A DNA stretch of 7,391 nt from an uncultured Lachnospiraceae bacterium (GTDB lineage: Bacteria > Bacillota > Clostridia > Lachnospirales > Lachnospiraceae). Below are positions 6,144 through 7,391 of the stretch, piece by piece. Both the position numbers and the translations under genes were made by a program. The notes beneath the pieces are model-generated. The model saw only the letters and a list, made by a program, of their open reading frames with translations. It was not told the origin of the DNA and searched no databases. How positions within the stretch are numbered: position 1 is the first letter of the stretch; every line of letters begins with the position of its first letter. Location of the stretch: contig CACZQU010000072.1 of assembly GCA_902783305.1 (NCBI GenBank), positions 1 to 7,391 on the forward strand. Direction: 5' to 3'.

Positions 6144-6938
6144 TCACTCTTCCACCCTCGCCCGGATCCGGAATGTGAACTTCTGAATATTTCCATTCTG
6201 CTCGATACGAAACAGGAAGCCTGTCGTATCCGATACTCTTCGAATCGAATTCTTTCTGATCAGATCACACATAGGCTCCAGCTGTTCCCTGTCAATGTAT
6301 TCCAGGTCATGCAGCACCACCTCGCCGGTCACATACCTGCCCGCAGGACAATGAACCGCATGCACAGGGACAGGCAGCTTATACTCTTCAAAGATCGGAG
6401 TGAATGTACCGAAGCCCACCTTCACCGGAATCTGAGCGGGCATCTGCCGGCTGGTAAAGGAGTCTCCGGATATCCAGAGAGTCTGGGTAAAGAGTTCGAT
6501 GCGCTCCATCCACGACGTCAGCACAGGATCCTCCCAGGAAGCAAAATCATAACCATCGATCCGTCCCTGTGAGAATTCTTCGATCGACGGACCCTGGCTG
6601 TTGTTCTGAAAGGATTCCAGCATGGGAATGGCCATCGCCAGAGTGCGGCGCTGCTGTTTCATCTGCTCAATCTGCTCATCGAGCCTTGCCAGTTCATTTT
6701 TATCTTTTTCAATGATCCCGGACAGATCATTGTGTGTAAATGTATAGGCTATCGTATTCAGTGAAAGCCCGATTCCTCTGAGTTTTCTGATAAACAGCAG
6801 TTCCTGGATCTGTGACGGTGAATAATCATAATACCCGTTTTTCGGATTGATCTGCGGATGAAGGAGTCCCTGTTTGCGATAACTGCGGATCGTTTCTGCC
6901 TTGACATGGGTCAGCTTTTCCAATTCGTGAATTGTCAC
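6144..6938 (-). CDS. MerR-family transcriptional regulator with GyrI-like effector domain
   Basis: This 264-residue protein has the MerR layout. A winged helix-turn-helix occupies residues 1-70, with TIRSYRKQGLL (16-26), the wing NPKNGYYDYS (31-40) and IRKLRGIGLSLNTI (50-63). A dimerising coiled coil (about 75-110) is followed by a GyrI/BmrR-like ligand-binding domain (about 120-262). MerR dimers sit on overlong -35/-10 spacers and untwist the DNA when effector binds. The effector here is unknown; BmrR-type domains bind small, often hydrophobic or cationic compounds. The start is GTG (6938-6936) with AGAGAGGG (6946-6953) at 7 bases, and it matches where family members begin. It is divergent from a flavoprotein gene whose promoter has a MerR-type operator, so it probably controls that gene and perhaps itself. 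A weak reverse promoter (AGTACA, 17 bases, TATAAA at 7026-7021) would start inside the operator. Confidence 0.93.
   Translation of the reverse strand: MTIHELEKLTHVKAETIRSYRKQGLLHPQINPKNGYYDYSPSQIQELLFIRKLRGIGLSLNTIAYTFTHNDLSGIIEKDKNELARLDEQIEQMKQQRRTLAMAIPMLESFQNNSQGPSIEEFSQGRIDGYDFASWEDPVLTSWMERIELFTQTLWISGDSFTSRQMPAQIPVKVGFGTFTPIFEEYKLPVPVHAVHCPAGRYVTGEVVLHDLEYIDREQLEPMCDLIRKNSIRRVSDTTGFLFRIEQNGNIQKFTFRIRARVEE
6204..6236. repeat. Operator-like repeat cluster inside the 3' end of merR
   Basis: GATACGA (6204-6210) and TCGTATC (6224-6230) form an inverted repeat around ACAGG-AAG-CCTGT (6212-6224). It is followed by GTATCCGATAC (6226-6236), an exact copy of the 11-base centre of the promoter palindrome at 7006-7016. 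The same half-site pieces (CCTGT, GTATC, GATAC, ACAGG) thus recur within coding sequence. The reverse complement of the 13-mer at 6212-6224 is found again just after the stop codon (6131-6143). Confidence 0.5.
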
Positions 6939-6997
6939 AATTTTGCCCTCTCTATTCTTCCAATTTTGCTCAACCAGAACTTTTCTTCCGAAAATGA

Positions 6998-7028
6998 TTG
7001 ACCCTGTATCCGATACAGGGTTTATATT
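6998..7028 (+). promoter_or_regulatory. MerR-type promoter of the flavoprotein gene (19-bp spacer)
   Basis: The -35 TTGACC (6998-7003, five of six consensus) and the -10 TATATT (7023-7028, five of six) are separated by 19 bases instead of the optimal 17. A 19-20-base spacer filled by a palindrome is the diagnostic architecture of MerR-activated promoters. Transcription would start near 7035, leaving a leader of about 90 nt. The leader begins with an A/T inverted repeat AATATA/TATATT (7037-7042/7049-7054). Confidence 0.78.
7001..7021. promoter_or_regulatory. Palindromic operator of the divergent MerR regulator
   Basis: A perfect 10-bp inverted repeat, ACCCTGTATC (7001-7010) and GATACAGGGT (7012-7021), lies around a single central C7011. 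It fills the spacer between the -35 and -10 of the flavoprotein promoter. The gene for a MerR-family protein begins 62 bases to the left on the other strand. The assignment of this protein to this site is inference from position and geometry. Confidence 0.78.
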
Positions 7029-7124
7029 TTATCTACAATATAATGTACTATATTCACAACGGAACGGCAACCTGAACCGTCTGCCTGTTTCGTCTGTCTC
7101 ATAAAGAAAGGAGTATGCTGAAAC

Positions 7125-7391
7125 ATGAAGAACGTTTCCAGAAAAGATTTTCTCAAAGGAACAGCCGCCGGTCTCGGTACACTGGCCCTGGCAGCACTTC
7201 CCGGCATGAAAGCCCGCGCGGAGGAAACGCCGGATGAGCCCCAGTGGGACGAGGAATATGATGTTGTTGTCCTGGGATACGGCGGTGCCGGTGCCAATGC
7301 GGCTGTCGCTGCGTATGAGCAGGGCGCCAGTGTTCTTCTGGCCGAAAAAGCGCCGGAAGGGGCAGAAGGCGGCAATACCTCTGTTTCCGGA
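7125..7391 (+). CDS. Tat-exported FAD-dependent fumarate-reductase-like flavoprotein (partial)
   Basis: Only the first 89 codons are in the window; the frame is open to the right edge. Residues 1-32 look like a Tat signal peptide: SRKDFLK (5-11), a hydrophobic segment (about 12-26) and an ARA site (30-32). The pair is Arg-Lys rather than Arg-Arg. The mature part opens with an FAD-binding Rossmann fold: DVVVLGYGGAGANAA (46-60) with GxGxxG at 51-56, Glu74 ending the second strand, and GGNTSVSG (82-89), typical of the FAD_binding_2 / FrdA-like family. Members reduce fumarate, urocanate or other unsaturated acids outside the membrane, or act as other flavin oxidoreductases; substrate residues lie beyond the window. 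ATG 7125 is preceded by AAAGGAG (7107-7113) at 11 bases. ATG 7115 is out of frame. Expression is probably switched on by the divergent MerR regulator. Confidence 0.88.
   Translation, partial: MKNVSRKDFLKGTAAGLGTLALAALPGMKARAEETPDEPQWDEEYDVVVLGYGGAGANAAVAAYEQGASVLLAEKAPEGAEGGNTSVSG

Noticed and set aside
5990..6196. 68-codon - strand open frame overlapping the merR end
   Set aside because: It overlaps the merR 3' end out of frame and runs through a terminator and a promoter.
6111..6572. 153-codon + strand open frame opposite merR
   Set aside because: It is antisense to a clear MerR-family gene and has no domain or ribosome binding site of note.
7037..7054. A/T palindrome AATATA/TATATT as a second operator
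   Set aside because: It is short, made only of A and T in an A/T-rich stretch, and unrelated to the main operator sequence; chance is a sufficient explanation.
7022..7375. 117-codon - strand open frame opposite the flavoprotein start
   Set aside because: Its Ala/Pro/Ser-rich product is the usual shadow of a Gly/Ala-rich flavoprotein; it also runs across the MerR-type promoter.

Overview
The window reads as chromosomal DNA from an anaerobic Gram-positive bacterium of the Clostridia, most likely near Lachnospiraceae. This is inferred from a tRNA-Gly without an encoded CCA end, purine-rich Shine-Dalgarno sequences, a YchF/Lgt gene pair of clostridial character, and a Tat-exported fumarate-reductase-like flavoprotein of the kind common in gut anaerobes. 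I cannot name the species. I see no insertion sequence, phage gene or CRISPR array.

Layout from left to right: a tRNA-Gly(GCC) gene (+) converges on a two-domain PPK2-type polyphosphate:AMP phosphotransferase gene (-), with a hairpin between them that can terminate both. A 413-base divergent intergenic region carries a long imperfect palindrome and candidate promoters facing both ways. Next comes a patatin-like phospholipase gene (+). It converges on a ychF-lgt pair (-): YchF ATPase, then after 23 bases a prolipoprotein diacylglyceryl transferase homologue with a very long acidic C-terminal tail. The 355 bases between patatin and lgt hold a minus-strand terminator and several small hairpins. 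Upstream of ychF, a strong sigma-A promoter lies inside the terminator of the next gene. That gene encodes a MerR-family regulator with a GyrI-like effector domain (-). It is divergent from a flavoprotein reductase gene (+) that runs off the right edge.

The right end looks like a self-contained regulatory unit. The promoter of the flavoprotein gene has the MerR hallmark of a 19-base spacer between -35 and -10, filled by a near-perfect palindrome (arms ACCCTGTATC / GATACAGGGT). The adjacent MerR protein is the obvious ligand-responsive activator. The 11-base core of this palindrome recurs exactly near the 3' end of the merR gene, beside further CCTGT/GTATC half-site-like pieces.

The other main oddity is the Lgt homologue. 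It keeps the fold and several signature residues, but it has Asp, Cys and Phe where the E. coli enzyme has Asn146, Glu151 and Tyr26, and it carries about 200 extra acidic cytoplasmic residues. Polyphosphate/nucleotide metabolism (PPK2), lipid hydrolysis (patatin) and lipoprotein lipidation (Lgt) otherwise look like ordinary housekeeping or accessory genes with no single shared pathway.
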